Assembly (NCBI RefSeq): GCF_026712245.1
Contig: NZ_JAPPUY010000001.1
Coordinates: 1,178,001 to 1,242,000 of the forward strand
DNA: 64,000 nt
Reading direction: 5' to 3'
Source: Roseateles hydrophilus
Lineage (GTDB): Bacteria > Pseudomonadota > Gammaproteobacteria > Burkholderiales > Burkholderiaceae_C
Below the pieces are notes generated by a model, which was not told the origin of the DNA, did no database searches, and saw only the letters and a program-made list of their open reading frames with translations. Below are positions 30,346 through 43,008 of this stretch, piece after piece. Made by a program: the position numbers and the translations under genes. Within the stretch, counting starts at the first letter, position 1, and each line of letters starts with the position of its first letter.

Positions 30346-33300
30346 TCAGCCAAGCTCGTAGATCACCTCAGCCGCCGAGCCCAATTTGGCCAGCGCCTCG
30401 TCGGCCGGCCAGAAGCGGCTGGACTCGCCCAGCTCCACCAGCCAGCGCGCACCGACGCGGTCGCCCTCGGGCTCGGCGCGCAGGCTGACGCGCACCGGCA
30501 GGCCCTGCTTGCGCACGCCGCCCTCCTCCGTCTCGACCTCGCGCGGCGGGAAGCGCTGCACCAGGTCGTGGATCAGGCCCGCCGCGCCCGCGTTGTTCAG
30601 CAGCAGGTGGCGGCCGAACTTGGCGCGCGCCGCCGTCAGGCTCCAGACCGCCTGCACGTTCATGCGCAGGCCGCCGGAGAAGCGGTCGTTCTGCACCTTG
30701 CCCTGGGCAATGATGAGCTCGTCCTCCACCAGCAACTCCTTGGCGGAGTTGAGCAGCTCCTCGTTGGCCACGGCCTCGATGGCGTCGCTCTTGTCGTCGA
30801 GCTTGAAGATGCCGACGCGGCCGCGCTGGCCGTTGATGACACGCATGCCGCTGACGATGCCAGCCACCATGGTGGGCTCGCGGCTGTCCTGCAGATCCGC
30901 GATCTGGCGCTTGACGATGCGCCGCACCTCGGCGCCGCTCTGGTCGAACAGATGGCCCGACAGGTAGAAGCCGATGGCCGTCTTCTCCAGCGACAACCGC
31001 TCCTTGATGCTCCACGGCTCGGCGTGCACCAGGTCCGGCTCGGCGGTGCTGGACGCGTGCGAGTCGCCGAAGTCGAACAGGCCGCCCTGGTCGGCATTGG
31101 CCTCGGTCGTCTCGGCATGCGTGTAGCCGCGCGCCACGCTGGCCAGCAGCTTGGAGCGCTCGGGGTTGATGCTGTCGAAGGCGCCGGCCTTGATGAGCGC
31201 CTCGACGACGCGCTTGTTGACGGCCTTGCGGTCCACGCGCAGGCAGAAGTCGTAGAAGCTCAGGAAGGGCCCGCCCGCCTCGCGGGCCGCGATGATGGCC
31301 TCGATGGCGCCGCGGCCGGTGCCCTTGACCGCGCCCAGGCCGTAGTTCACAAGGCGGTTGCTGAGCGGCTCGAAACGGTACTGCCCCTTGTTCACGCAGG
31401 GCGGCTGGAAGTCGATGCCGAACAGCTTGGCGTCGTTGAGCAACACCTTGAGCTTGTCGGTGTCGTCCATTTCGATGGTCATGTTCGCCGCATAGAACTC
31501 GGCCGTGTAGTGCGCCTTGAGCCACGCCGTGTGGTAGCTCAGCAGCGCGTACGCGGCCGCGTGCGACTTGTTGAAGCCGTAGCCCGCGAACTTCTCCATC
31601 AGGTCGAACACCTCGTCGGCCTTCACCTGGTCGATGCCCTTCTCCGCCGCGCCCTTGCGGAAGATCTCACGGTGCATGGCCATTTCCTCGGCCTTCTTCT
31701 TGCCCATCGCGCGGCGCAGCATGTCGGCGCCGCCGAGGCTGTAGCCGCCCAGCACCTGGGCGGACTGCATCACCTGCTCCTGGTAGACGAACACGCCATA
31801 GGTCTCGGCCAGCACCTGCTCCAGCAGCGGATGCGGGTACTCGATGGTCTCCTTGCCGTGCTTGCGCGCCACGAACGACGGGATCAGGTCCATCGGGCCC
31901 GGGCGGTACAGCGACACCAGCGCGATCAGGTCCTCGAAGCGAGAGGGCTTGGCATCCTTCAGCAGGCGCTGCATGCCCGGCGATTCAAACTGGAAGATGC
32001 TTTCCGACAGACCCTTGCCGAACAGGTCGAAGGTCTTGCGGTCGGTCAGCGGCACCGTGGCCCAGTCGAAATCGGCGCGATCGGCATGGCGGGCGACGAT
32101 GAAGTTCTTGGCCAGCTCCAGGATGGTCAGCGTGGCGAGGCCCAGGAAGTCGAACTTCACGAGGCCGATGGCCTCCACGTCGTCCTTGTCGTACTGGCTC
32201 ACCGCGCTGGTGGAGCCGGGCTGCTGGTACTGCGGGCAGAAGTCGGTGATCTTGCCCGGCGCGATCAGCACGCCACCGGCGTGCATGCCGATGGAGCGCA
32301 CGGTGCCCTCCACGCGCGCCGCCATCTCCAGCAGGCCGGCCACTTCCTCGTCGGACTTCTCGCGCTCCTCGATCTCGGGCGACTCGTGGCGCGCGTAGAC
32401 CATCTTGGCCTTCTCGGGGTCGAAGTTGGGCGGCAGCTTGGCCAGCGTGACCGTCTTGCCGGGCGGCGCCGGGATGAGCTTGGCGACGCTGTCCACATGG
32501 CCGAAGCCCATGCCCAGCACGCGGCCGATGTCGCGCAGCGCACCCTTGGCGGCCATCGTGCCGAAGGTAGCGATCTGGCTGACCGCCGGCAGGCCGTACT
32601 TGTTCTTGACGTAGTCGATGACGCGGTCGCGGTTGCCCTGGCAGAAGTCGATGTCGAAGTCGGGCATCGAGACCCGCTCGGGGTTCAGGAAGCGCTCGAA
32701 CAGCAGGTTGTAGCGCAGCGGGTCCAGGTCCGTGATCAGCAGCGCATACGCCACCAGCGAGCCGGCGCCCGAGCCCCGGCCCGGGCCCACCGGGCAGCCG
32801 TTTTCCTTGGCCCAGCGGATGAAGTCCGACACGATGAGGAAGTAGCCCGGGAAGCCCATCTTGATGATGGTGTTCAGCTCGAACTCCAGCCGCTCGACGT
32901 AGCGCGGCCGCTCCTTCTCGCGCTCCACCTCATTGGGGAACAGGTGCACAAGCCGGTCCTTCAGCCCCGCGTGGCTGAGCTCGCGGAAGTACTGCTCCAT
33001 CGGCATGGGCTGGCCGTTTTCCATCAACGGCGTCGGGAAGTTGGGCAGCTGCGGCTTGCCCAGCACGAGGGTGAGCGAGCAGCGCCGCGCGATCTCGACC
33101 GTGTTGCGGATCGCGCTGGGGATGTCCTTGAACAGCTCGCGCATCTGCGCCTGCGTCTTGAAATGCTGGCTGGGCAGGAAGCGCTTGATGCGCTTGGGGT
33201 TGGCCAGCGTCTCGCCCTCGGCCACGCAGACACGCGCCTCGTGTGCCTCGAAGTCCTCCTCGGTCAGGAACTGGATCGGGTGCGTCGCCACCACCGGCAG

Positions 33301-33894
33301 GCCCAGCTCGGCGGCCAGCGGCACGCTGGCCTGCACCAGCGCCTCCTGGCCGGGCAAGCCGGCGCGCTGCAGCTCGATGTAGAAGCGGTTGGGGAAGATG
33401 GCGCTGAGCTTGTTCGCCCACTCGCGCGCGCGCACCTTGTCACCCTGCATCAGTGCCTGGCCCAGGCCGCCCAGCTGAGCGCCGCTCAGGCAGATCAGCC
33501 CCTCGCCCAGCTCCTGCAGCCAGGCCCAGGTCACGCAGGCCTGGTTGCGCTGCACGTTCTGTATCCACGCCCGCGACAGCAACTCGCTGATGTTCAGGTA
33601 GCCCTGCTTGTTCTGCACCAGCAGCAGCAGCCGCGTGGGCGGCTTGTCGGTGGCGTCGGGCTCCAGCCAGCAGTCGGCGCCCAGGATGGGCTGCACGCCC
33701 TTCTTGCGGCAGGCCGAATAGAACTTGATGCCGCCGAACAGGTTGGCCAGGTCGGTGATGGCTGCCGCCACCTGCCCATCCTTGGCCGCGGCCCCGGCCG
33801 CGTCATCGGTCCTCAGGGTGCCATCCACGACCGAGTACTCGGTGTGCATGCGCAGGTGGACGAAGGGCTGGTCGGCGGAAGCAATCTCGGACAT
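30346..33894 (-). CDS. dnaE: DNA polymerase III subunit alpha
   Basis: Replicative polymerase catalytic subunit. 1182 residues. PHP domain at the N-terminus (FVHLRMHTEYSVVDG), catalytic aspartates in PDFDIDF (about 411-417; Asp412 and Asp414) and the third in KFDFLGLATLT. Helix-hairpin-helix region, OB fold and C-terminal tau-binding region follow. ATG at 33894 gives the family start MSEIASADQPFVHL; an upstream in-frame ATG at 33963 was rejected. A very long frame antisense to it is a codon-bias shadow. Confidence 0.97.
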   Translation of the reverse strand: MSEIASADQPFVHLRMHTEYSVVDGTLRTDDAAGAAAKDGQVAAAITDLANLFGGIKFYSACRKKGVQPILGADCWLEPDATDKPPTRLLLLVQNKQGYLNISELLSRAWIQNVQRNQACVTWAWLQELGEGLICLSGAQLGGLGQALMQGDKVRAREWANKLSAIFPNRFYIELQRAGLPGQEALVQASVPLAAELGLPVVATHPIQFLTEEDFEAHEARVCVAEGETLANPKRIKRFLPSQHFKTQAQMRELFKDIPSAIRNTVEIARRCSLTLVLGKPQLPNFPTPLMENGQPMPMEQYFRELSHAGLKDRLVHLFPNEVEREKERPRYVERLEFELNTIIKMGFPGYFLIVSDFIRWAKENGCPVGPGRGSGAGSLVAYALLITDLDPLRYNLLFERFLNPERVSMPDFDIDFCQGNRDRVIDYVKNKYGLPAVSQIATFGTMAAKGALRDIGRVLGMGFGHVDSVAKLIPAPPGKTVTLAKLPPNFDPEKAKMVYARHESPEIEEREKSDEEVAGLLEMAARVEGTVRSIGMHAGGVLIAPGKITDFCPQYQQPGSTSAVSQYDKDDVEAIGLVKFDFLGLATLTILELAKNFIVARHADRADFDWATVPLTDRKTFDLFGKGLSESIFQFESPGMQRLLKDAKPSRFEDLIALVSLYRPGPMDLIPSFVARKHGKETIEYPHPLLEQVLAETYGVFVYQEQVMQSAQVLGGYSLGGADMLRRAMGKKKAEEMAMHREIFRKGAAEKGIDQVKADEVFDLMEKFAGYGFNKSHAAAYALLSYHTAWLKAHYTAEFYAANMTIEMDDTDKLKVLLNDAKLFGIDFQPPCVNKGQYRFEPLSNRLVNYGLGAVKGTGRGAIEAIIAAREAGGPFLSFYDFCLRVDRKAVNKRVVEALIKAGAFDSINPERSKLLASVARGYTHAETTEANADQGGLFDFGDSHASSTAEPDLVHAEPWSIKERLSLEKTAIGFYLSGHLFDQSGAEVRRIVKRQIADLQDSREPTMVAGIVSGMRVINGQRGRVGIFKLDDKSDAIEAVANEELLNSAKELLVEDELIIAQGKVQNDRFSGGLRMNVQAVWSLTAARAKFGRHLLLNNAGAAGLIHDLVQRFPPREVETEEGGVRKQGLPVRVSLRAEPEGDRVGARWLVELGESSRFWPADEALAKLGSAAEVIYELG

Positions 33895-33979
33895 CGCGGC
33901 ATTGTAGGAAGCCGCCTCAGCGCCCCGCCCGAACACACGAGGCGGCCGCGTCCGCGCCGGCACGCACGGGGCGATGACG

Positions 33980-34047
33980 TATGACTATTGATTGATGTCA
34001 ATTCTCGAATCGGCGTTACTTCGCATGCAGAAGCGCAAATAGTCATA
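33980..34047. promoter_or_regulatory. AT-rich regulatory region with a 10-base inverted repeat, upstream of the arabinanase gene
   Basis: Perfect arms TATGACTATT (33980-33989) and AATAGTCATA (34038-34047), 48 bases apart, enclose smaller symmetric elements ATTGA-TG-TCAAT (33991-34002) and ATTC-TC-GAAT (34001-34010). The stretch is far more AT-rich than its surroundings. It lies 59 bases before the GH43 start and 86 bases upstream of divergent dnaE. It looks like an operator region for a sugar-responsive regulator; no regulator gene is adjacent. Confidence 0.5.
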
Positions 34048-34105
34048 TTTAATTTGCTCAGGCACGCACGCAGAGGCGGCCATCCACAACGACCGGAGAC
34101 ACCCC

Positions 34106-35071
34106 ATGTTCCTGACCCTGAAGCGCCTGCTGAGGCTGGCCGCCGGCTGCGCGCTCGCCGCCACCCTGACGGCACCGCAGGCGGCCCCCTGGACGCTGAC
34201 CGGCGCCATCGGCACACACGACCCGCACCTCTACAAGACCAGCTCGACCTGGTGGCTGTTCGAGACCACCGACAACGGCGGCATCGCCGTGAAGTACTCC
34301 GCCAACGGCACGGCGTGGACGCAGGGCGGCCCCATCTTCAGCAACGGCCTGGCCTGGTGGAAAACCTACCTGCCGGCCGACAAGACCGCCATGGTGTGGG
34401 CGCCCGGCTGCGGCGAGTACAACGGCCTGGGCTATTGCTACTACGCGGTGTCCAGCTTCGGCTCGCAGAAGTCGGCCATCGGCCTGGCGACCTCGGCCGG
34501 CGGCATCGCGGCCGGCCAGTGGGTGGACCAGGGCGCCATCCTGAGCTCCAAGGCCGGTGACGGCTACAACGCCATCGACCCGGCCTTCGTGCTGGCCGCC
34601 AACGGCGACCCCTACCTCGTGTTCGGCTCCTTCTGGAACGGTATCTACATCACCCGCGTCAGCAAGGTGAACCTGAAGCCGCCGACGGGCGGGCTCGTCA
34701 ACATCGCCCGCGACACGGTGAACGGCATCGAGAACGGCTTCGTCGTCCGCCGCGGCAGCTGGTACTACCTGTTCGCGTCCAAGGGCGCCTGCTGCCAGGG
34801 CGCGAACAGCACCTACCGCATCGTCGTCGGCCGCTCGTCGTCCATCACCGGGCCGTATGCCGACAAGGCCGGCGTGGCCATGATGTCCGGCGGCGGCACC
34901 GTGCTGGCGTCCAGCGGCACGCGCTTCAAGGGCCCGGGCGGGCAGTCGCTGCTGAGCGACGGCTCGGTGATGGCCTGGCACGCCTACGACGCGCAGAACA
35001 ACGGCGCCCCGGTGCTGTTCATCGGCAACGTGACCTGGGGCTCCGACGGATGGCCGCAAGCGGTCTGGTGA
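34106..35071 (+). CDS. Secreted glycoside hydrolase family 43, endo-1,5-alpha-L-arabinanase-like
   Basis: 321 residues. Signal peptide about 1-26 (LRLAAGCALAATLTAPQAA). Five-bladed propeller enzyme: catalytic base Asp in GTHDPHLYK, transition-state Asp in NAIDPAFV, catalytic acid Glu in GIENGFVV; SFWNGIY and WHAYD are arabinanase-like subsite motifs. It would cut alpha-1,5-arabinan from plant cell walls outside the cell. No transporter or arabinose genes are nearby. Its stop overlaps the start region of the next gene. Confidence 0.88.
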   Translation: MFLTLKRLLRLAAGCALAATLTAPQAAPWTLTGAIGTHDPHLYKTSSTWWLFETTDNGGIAVKYSANGTAWTQGGPIFSNGLAWWKTYLPADKTAMVWAPGCGEYNGLGYCYYAVSSFGSQKSAIGLATSAGGIAAGQWVDQGAILSSKAGDGYNAIDPAFVLAANGDPYLVFGSFWNGIYITRVSKVNLKPPTGGLVNIARDTVNGIENGFVVRRGSWYYLFASKGACCQGANSTYRIVVGRSSSITGPYADKAGVAMMSGGGTVLASSGTRFKGPGGQSLLSDGSVMAWHAYDAQNNGAPVLFIGNVTWGSDGWPQAVW

Positions 35072-35949
35072 TCGCGCCGCCCGCGGCCCTGGTGCTCGGG
35101 CTCGCGCTGGTGGGCTGGGCCTGGTGGGGCCCTCCCGCCGAGCCCGCCGCGGTGCCCGCCCAGGGCGTGGCCGCCGCGAGCGTCGCGCTGCACACAAAGC
35201 ACGGCGCGCGCTGGGCGGCCGACCCGCCGCCCGGCGCGCGCCCGGCAGCCGCCCCGCGTCCCGCGGTGGCGGCTGCGCCCGACCTGACCGCGTTGCTGAC
35301 CGCCCCCGAGACCGCGCTGCGCACGACGCTGCACCAGGCGCTGGCCGCCCGCGCCCACGGCGGGCGCCTTTATGCCCGCGCGCTGGCCCGCCGCTGCGCG
35401 GAGCTGGCAGCCCTGCAGCCCGCGGACACGGCCGACGCCAACGATGCCCGCCACCAGCGTGCCGTCGCCCGCCAGGCCGCGCTGGCGGCCGGCTGCGGTC
35501 AGTTCGCGAACGCCGAGTGGCTGGCGCTCGTCAACGTGGCGCCCGACGACGCCGCCGGCGACCCGCTGCTGGCCGTGCAGCAGTCCGACCTGGACGGCGC
35601 GCCGCTGCTGCAGGCCGTGATGGCCCGGCCCGACGCGCTGCTGCTGGACGAACTCCGCGAGCGCCTGCTGCTGCACCGCCTCGACGGCGAGCCGGTGCTG
35701 TACTTCGACGGCCAGCGTTTCGACGACGAAGCCAGCCGTGCCACCGCCCAGGCCGCGCTGCACCTGCTGCCCTGCCAGTTCGGCCTGGCCTGCGACGAGC
35801 GTGACCCCGCCGTCTGGCTGGCCTGCCTGCGGGGCGAGGGCTGCACGGCCTCGCGCGCGGAGCGGGCGCCACCGGGCGCACAGGCGCTGGCGCAACGGCT
35901 GGCGGCGGCGCTGCGAGCGCGGGATTTGCACCGCTTCCTGCCGCGCTAA
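35050..35949 (+). CDS. Hypothetical membrane-anchored Ala-rich protein
   Basis: Not recognised. 299 residues. One hydrophobic N-terminal segment (VIAPPAALVLGLALVGWAWW), then an Ala/Pro-rich linker, then a helical domain with four spaced cysteines (ARRCAEL, AAGCGQF, LPCQFGLACDERD, LACLRGEGC), which could form disulfides outside the membrane. Codon use is that of a real gene. The start is uncertain: ATG at 35050 or GTG at 35068, the latter overlapping the arabinanase stop as GTGA. The next gene follows after 11 bases. Confidence 0.7.
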   Translation: MAASGLVIAPPAALVLGLALVGWAWWGPPAEPAAVPAQGVAAASVALHTKHGARWAADPPPGARPAAAPRPAVAAAPDLTALLTAPETALRTTLHQALAARAHGGRLYARALARRCAELAALQPADTADANDARHQRAVARQAALAAGCGQFANAEWLALVNVAPDDAAGDPLLAVQQSDLDGAPLLQAVMARPDALLLDELRERLLLHRLDGEPVLYFDGQRFDDEASRATAQAALHLLPCQFGLACDERDPAVWLACLRGEGCTASRAERAPPGAQALAQRLAAALRARDLHRFLPR

Positions 35950-35960
35950 GCTGCGCGCCC

Positions 35961-36905
35961 ATGAAACACCTCGCCCTTGCGCTGGCCACCGCCGGCCTGC
36001 TGTCCACGGCACTGGCAGCGCCGGCCACAAAGGCCAAGAAGGCCAAACCGGCCCCCGCACCCAAGCCGAGTGCCCAGGAAATCCTGGCCACGTCGCCCGC
36101 CAGCGATTGGCGCGGGCTGGACCCCGACAACACATTGCTGATGGAACTGCCCTCGGGCCAGGCCCTCATCGAGCTGGCGCCGCGCTTCGCGCCCGCCCAC
36201 GTCGCCAACATCCGTGCCCTGGCCCGCGGCGGCTACTGGAACGGCCTGGCCGTCGTGCGCGTGCAGGACAACTTCGTCACCCAATGGGGCGACCCCGACG
36301 GCGACGACCCCACCAAGGCCCGGCCGCTGCCCGAGGGCGCCAGCGCGAAGCTGCCCGCCGAGTTCTCGGTGCCGCTGGACCGCGTCGGCAAGGCCGCCGG
36401 CTTCACCCGCCTGCGCGACGCCGAAGGCTGGGCGCCGCGCACCGGTTTCGCCGAGGGCTTCGCGGTGGCCGCCAACCCCAAGACGGGCAAGGCCTGGCTG
36501 GCGCACTGCTACGGCGTGGTGGGCGCGGGCCGCAGCGACGCGGTCGATTCCAGCAATGGCGCCGAGCTCTACGCCGTCATCGGCCAGGCGCCGCGCGGGC
36601 TGGACCTGAACATCACCGTCGTCGGCCGCGTCATCAAGGGCATGGAGCACCTGGCCGCGCTGCCGCGCGGCAGCGGCGCCATGGGCTTCTACGACAAGCC
36701 TGAGCAGCGCACCGGCATCCAGCGCGTGCGGCTGCTGGCCGACATGCCGGTGGAGGAACGCCCCGCGCTGCAGGTGCTGCGCACCGAGTCCGCCACCTGG
36801 GCGCGGCTGCTGGACGCGCGCCGCCACCGCGGCGGCTGGTTCGTGCACAGCCCGGGCTACATCGACGTCTGCAGCGCGACCGTGCCGACGCGGCCTCAGC
36901 CCTGA
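35961..36905 (+). CDS. Periplasmic cyclophilin-type peptidyl-prolyl isomerase
   Basis: 314 residues. Signal peptide about 1-20, a Lys/Ala/Pro linker, then a cyclophilin-like domain: [37 protein letters not shown], and the late [17 protein letters not shown] segment. The usual catalytic FHR is replaced by VVRVQD, so activity is not assured. An extra C-terminal part of about 60 residues is unassigned. It closes the short run beginning with the arabinanase. Confidence 0.8.
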   Translation: MKHLALALATAGLLSTALAAPATKAKKAKPAPAPKPSAQEILATSPASDWRGLDPDNTLLMELPSGQALIELAPRFAPAHVANIRALARGGYWNGLAVVRVQDNFVTQWGDPDGDDPTKARPLPEGASAKLPAEFSVPLDRVGKAAGFTRLRDAEGWAPRTGFAEGFAVAANPKTGKAWLAHCYGVVGAGRSDAVDSSNGAELYAVIGQAPRGLDLNITVVGRVIKGMEHLAALPRGSGAMGFYDKPEQRTGIQRVRLLADMPVEERPALQVLRTESATWARLLDARRHRGGWFVHSPGYIDVCSATVPTRPQP

Positions 36906-36917
36906 AGCCCCTCGTCC

Positions 36918-37004
36918 GGGCTCGCCGCGCTGAACGCGGGCGAGCCCTGACGGTCCCCCGAGGGGACGGCGATGCTTGCAGCATTGAGCCGCAAGCCCAT
37001 CGCC
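36918..37004. repeat. Cluster of three hairpins between convergent genes
   Basis: Stem-loops at 36918-36947 (GGGCTCGC.. arms), 36953-36967 (GTCCCC / GGGGAC) and 36968-37004 (GGCGATG and GCTTGC paired with GCAAGC and CATCGCC). No T-run follows. It lies in the 154-base gap between the cyclophilin and feoB stops and may act as a bidirectional terminator or be an intergenic repeat. Confidence 0.5.
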
Positions 37005-37059
37005 AAACGGGCCGGCTCGGGAGCGGCCCAGCGCCCGGCCCGAACGCGACAAGAACGTA

Positions 37060-38925
37060 TCAGGCGCCCAGAGCGAGCGCCACGCGATAGGTGATGAACG
37101 ACGCCAGGTAGGCCAGCCCGAACAGGTAGCCCGCCGCGGCCAGCGCCATCTTCACGCCACCGGTCTCGCGCTTGATGGCGGCCAGCGTGGCCAGGCATTG
37201 CGGCGCGAACACGAACCAGGCCAGCAGCGACAGCGCGGTCGCCAGGCTCCAGGTCTGCGCGATCAGCGGCGCCAGCGCACCGGCGGTGTCGTCCCCGGTC
37301 GCCGACAGCGCGTACACGGTGCCCAGCGCGCTGACCATGACCTCACGCGCCGCCATGCCGGGCACCAGCGACAGGCTGATCTGCCAGTTGAAGCCCAGCG
37401 GCTCGAAGACGACGGCCAGCGCGCGGCCCAGGTAGCCGGCGATGCTGTACTCGATGGGCGCGCCCGTCGCGCCGGCCGGCGGCGCCGGGAAGGTGGACAA
37501 CACCCACAACCCGATGGTCATCACGAGGATGATGCCGCCCACGCGCTTCAGGAAGATCATGGCCCGCTGCCACAGGCCGATGGCCACGCTGCGCGGCTGC
37601 GGCCAGTGGTAGGCCGGCAGCTCCATCATCAGCGGGCGCACCTCGCGGCCCGAACTGCCCAGCCGCTTGATGACCCAGGCCACTGCAAGCGCGCCGAGGA
37701 TGCCCGCCACGTACAGCCCGAACAGCACCAGGCCCTGCAGCTCGAAGCCGCCCACCTCGCGGTTGGGGATGAAGGCCGCGATCAGCAGCGCATAGACCGG
37801 CAGGCGCGCCGAACAGGTCATCAGCGGCGCGATCATGATGGTGACCAGCCTATCGCGCGGGTTGGCAATGGAGCGCGACGCCATGATGCCGGGGATGGCG
37901 CACGCGAAGCTCGACAGCAGCGGGATGAAGCTGCGCCCCGACAGGCCCACGCTGCCCATCAGCCGGTCCAGCAGCAGCGCGGCGCGCGGCAGGTAGCCCG
38001 ACTCCTCCAGCACGAGGATGAAGAAGAACAGGATCAGGATCTGCGGCAGGAACACGACCACGCCGCCCAGACCGGCGACGACCCCGTCCACCATCAGGCT
38101 GCGCAGCCAGCCCTCCGGCAGCCAGCCGCCCACCTGCTCGCCACACCAGGCGGTGGCCGCCTCGATCAGCCCCATCGGCGTCTCGGCCCAGGCGAACACG
38201 GCCTGGAACAGGAAGAACAGCAGTACCGCCAGGATCAGCGAGCCGAACACAGGGTGCAGCAGCACGCGGTCGACGCGGTCGCCGGGCAACTCCGGCAACT
38301 CCTCGGCCAGGCCCAGGCCGGTCAGCAGCGCATGGATGGCGGCTTGATCGTCCACGCCGGGGTCGGCGCTGACCGGCGGCGCCTGCCAGGCCTCGGGGCG
38401 GTCCAGCGTCGCACCCAGCGCGCTCAGGCCCTGCTTGTGGATGGCAACGGTGCGCACCACGGGCACCCCCAGCGCTGCGCTCAGCGCCGCCGCGTCGACC
38501 TCGATGCCACGCTTGGCGGCGAGGTCGGCCATGTTCAGCGCCACGACCACCGGCAGCCCCTGCCGACGCACCGCCAGCAGCAGGCGCAGCGTGCGGCGCA
38601 GGTTGGTGGCGTCCAGCACGCAGACGACCAGATCCGGCCGCTTCTCGCCGCGGGCGCGGCCGGCCAGCACGTCGCAGGTGACGCGTTCGTCCGGCGAGCG
38701 CGGGTGCAGGCTGTAGGTGCCGGGCAGGTCCAGCAGACGCAGCGTCTTGCCGGCGGGCGTGACGAGGCGGCCTTCCTTGCGCTCGACCGTCACGCCGGCG
38801 TAGTTGGCCACCTTCTGGTGGCTGCCGGTCAGGCCGTTGAACAGCGCGGTCTTGCCGCAGTTCGGGTTGCCGACCAGCGCAACCAGCTTGCCACCGCGGT
38901 GGACATGGATGGGCGCCTCGGTCAT
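37060..38925 (-). CDS. feoB: Ferrous iron transport protein B
   Basis: Fe(II) uptake permease with a GTPase domain. 621 residues. G1 GNPNCGKT at 19-26, G3 DLPGTYS, G4 NMAD; then paired Gate domains and about eight membrane helices (LPQILILFFFILVLEESGYLPRAA is the typical Gate/core region; SFACAIPGIMASR also conserved). At ~620 residues it is a shorter FeoB form. ATG at 38925 overlaps the feoA stop (ATGA). No feoC in view. Confidence 0.95.
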   Translation of the reverse strand: MTEAPIHVHRGGKLVALVGNPNCGKTALFNGLTGSHQKVANYAGVTVERKEGRLVTPAGKTLRLLDLPGTYSLHPRSPDERVTCDVLAGRARGEKRPDLVVCVLDATNLRRTLRLLLAVRRQGLPVVVALNMADLAAKRGIEVDAAALSAALGVPVVRTVAIHKQGLSALGATLDRPEAWQAPPVSADPGVDDQAAIHALLTGLGLAEELPELPGDRVDRVLLHPVFGSLILAVLLFFLFQAVFAWAETPMGLIEAATAWCGEQVGGWLPEGWLRSLMVDGVVAGLGGVVVFLPQILILFFFILVLEESGYLPRAALLLDRLMGSVGLSGRSFIPLLSSFACAIPGIMASRSIANPRDRLVTIMIAPLMTCSARLPVYALLIAAFIPNREVGGFELQGLVLFGLYVAGILGALAVAWVIKRLGSSGREVRPLMMELPAYHWPQPRSVAIGLWQRAMIFLKRVGGIILVMTIGLWVLSTFPAPPAGATGAPIEYSIAGYLGRALAVVFEPLGFNWQISLSLVPGMAAREVMVSALGTVYALSATGDDTAGALAPLIAQTWSLATALSLLAWFVFAPQCLATLAAIKRETGGVKMALAAAGYLFGLAYLASFITYRVALALGA

Positions 38926-39176
38926 CGCGGCGTCACCGCGATGCAGTCGGCCTCGGCATGGCGCAGCGCGAACGTCGATTGCCCGACGCGCACCACCAGG
39001 TTGCCTTCGCTCAGGCGGCCGCGGCGCATCACGCGCACGGCCTCTCCCGGCAGAAAGCCCAGGTCGGACAGCCAGGTCGCCCATTCCGGCGAATGCGCCG
39101 GCGCGCTGACCTGCTGGACGGTCAGTGCCAGCCCGGCAGGGGCGTGGGCGAGGCTGGAGGGCAGCGGCTCGGACAT
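38922..39176 (-). CDS. feoA: Ferrous iron transport protein A
   Basis: 84-residue SH3-like cytoplasmic partner of FeoB. LSDLGFLPGEAVRVMRRG and the C-terminal FALRHAEADCIAV are FeoA-typical. Translationally coupled to feoB by a four-base overlap. A Fur-like box lies 29 bases upstream. Confidence 0.9.
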   Translation of the reverse strand: MSEPLPSSLAHAPAGLALTVQQVSAPAHSPEWATWLSDLGFLPGEAVRVMRRGRLSEGNLVVRVGQSTFALRHAEADCIAVTPR

Positions 39177-39204
39177 GGAGGGCTTGCGGCGGCGACGCCA
39201 ATGT

Positions 39205-39219
39205 TGAGAACAGTTCTCA
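39205..39219. promoter_or_regulatory. Putative Fur box upstream of feoAB
   Basis: Perfect 7-1-7 palindrome TGAGAAC-A-GTTCTCA, the same symmetry and TGAGAA/TTCTCA arms as Fur sites. The flanks extend it to AATGAGAAC on the feo strand. Located 29-43 bases before the feoA start. Repression by Fe-Fur is inferred. Confidence 0.7.
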
Positions 39220-39258
39220 TTCTAAACACCGCTGCAACGGTGCCGGCCGCTGATGGAC

Positions 39259-43007
<3,749 letters not shown>

Positions 43008-43008
<1 letters not shown>

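Noticed and set aside
29296-33984. A 1562-codon open frame antisense to dnaE and the patatin gene
   Set aside because: High-G+C codon bias leaves stop-free antisense frames; the translation has no family features, is rich in His/Gln/Arg/Ala, and the opposite strand has two clear genes.
33961-34105. Reading the inverted repeats as insertion-sequence ends or an attachment site
   Set aside because: No transposase or integrase, only 48 bases between arms, and no direct-repeat target duplication seen.
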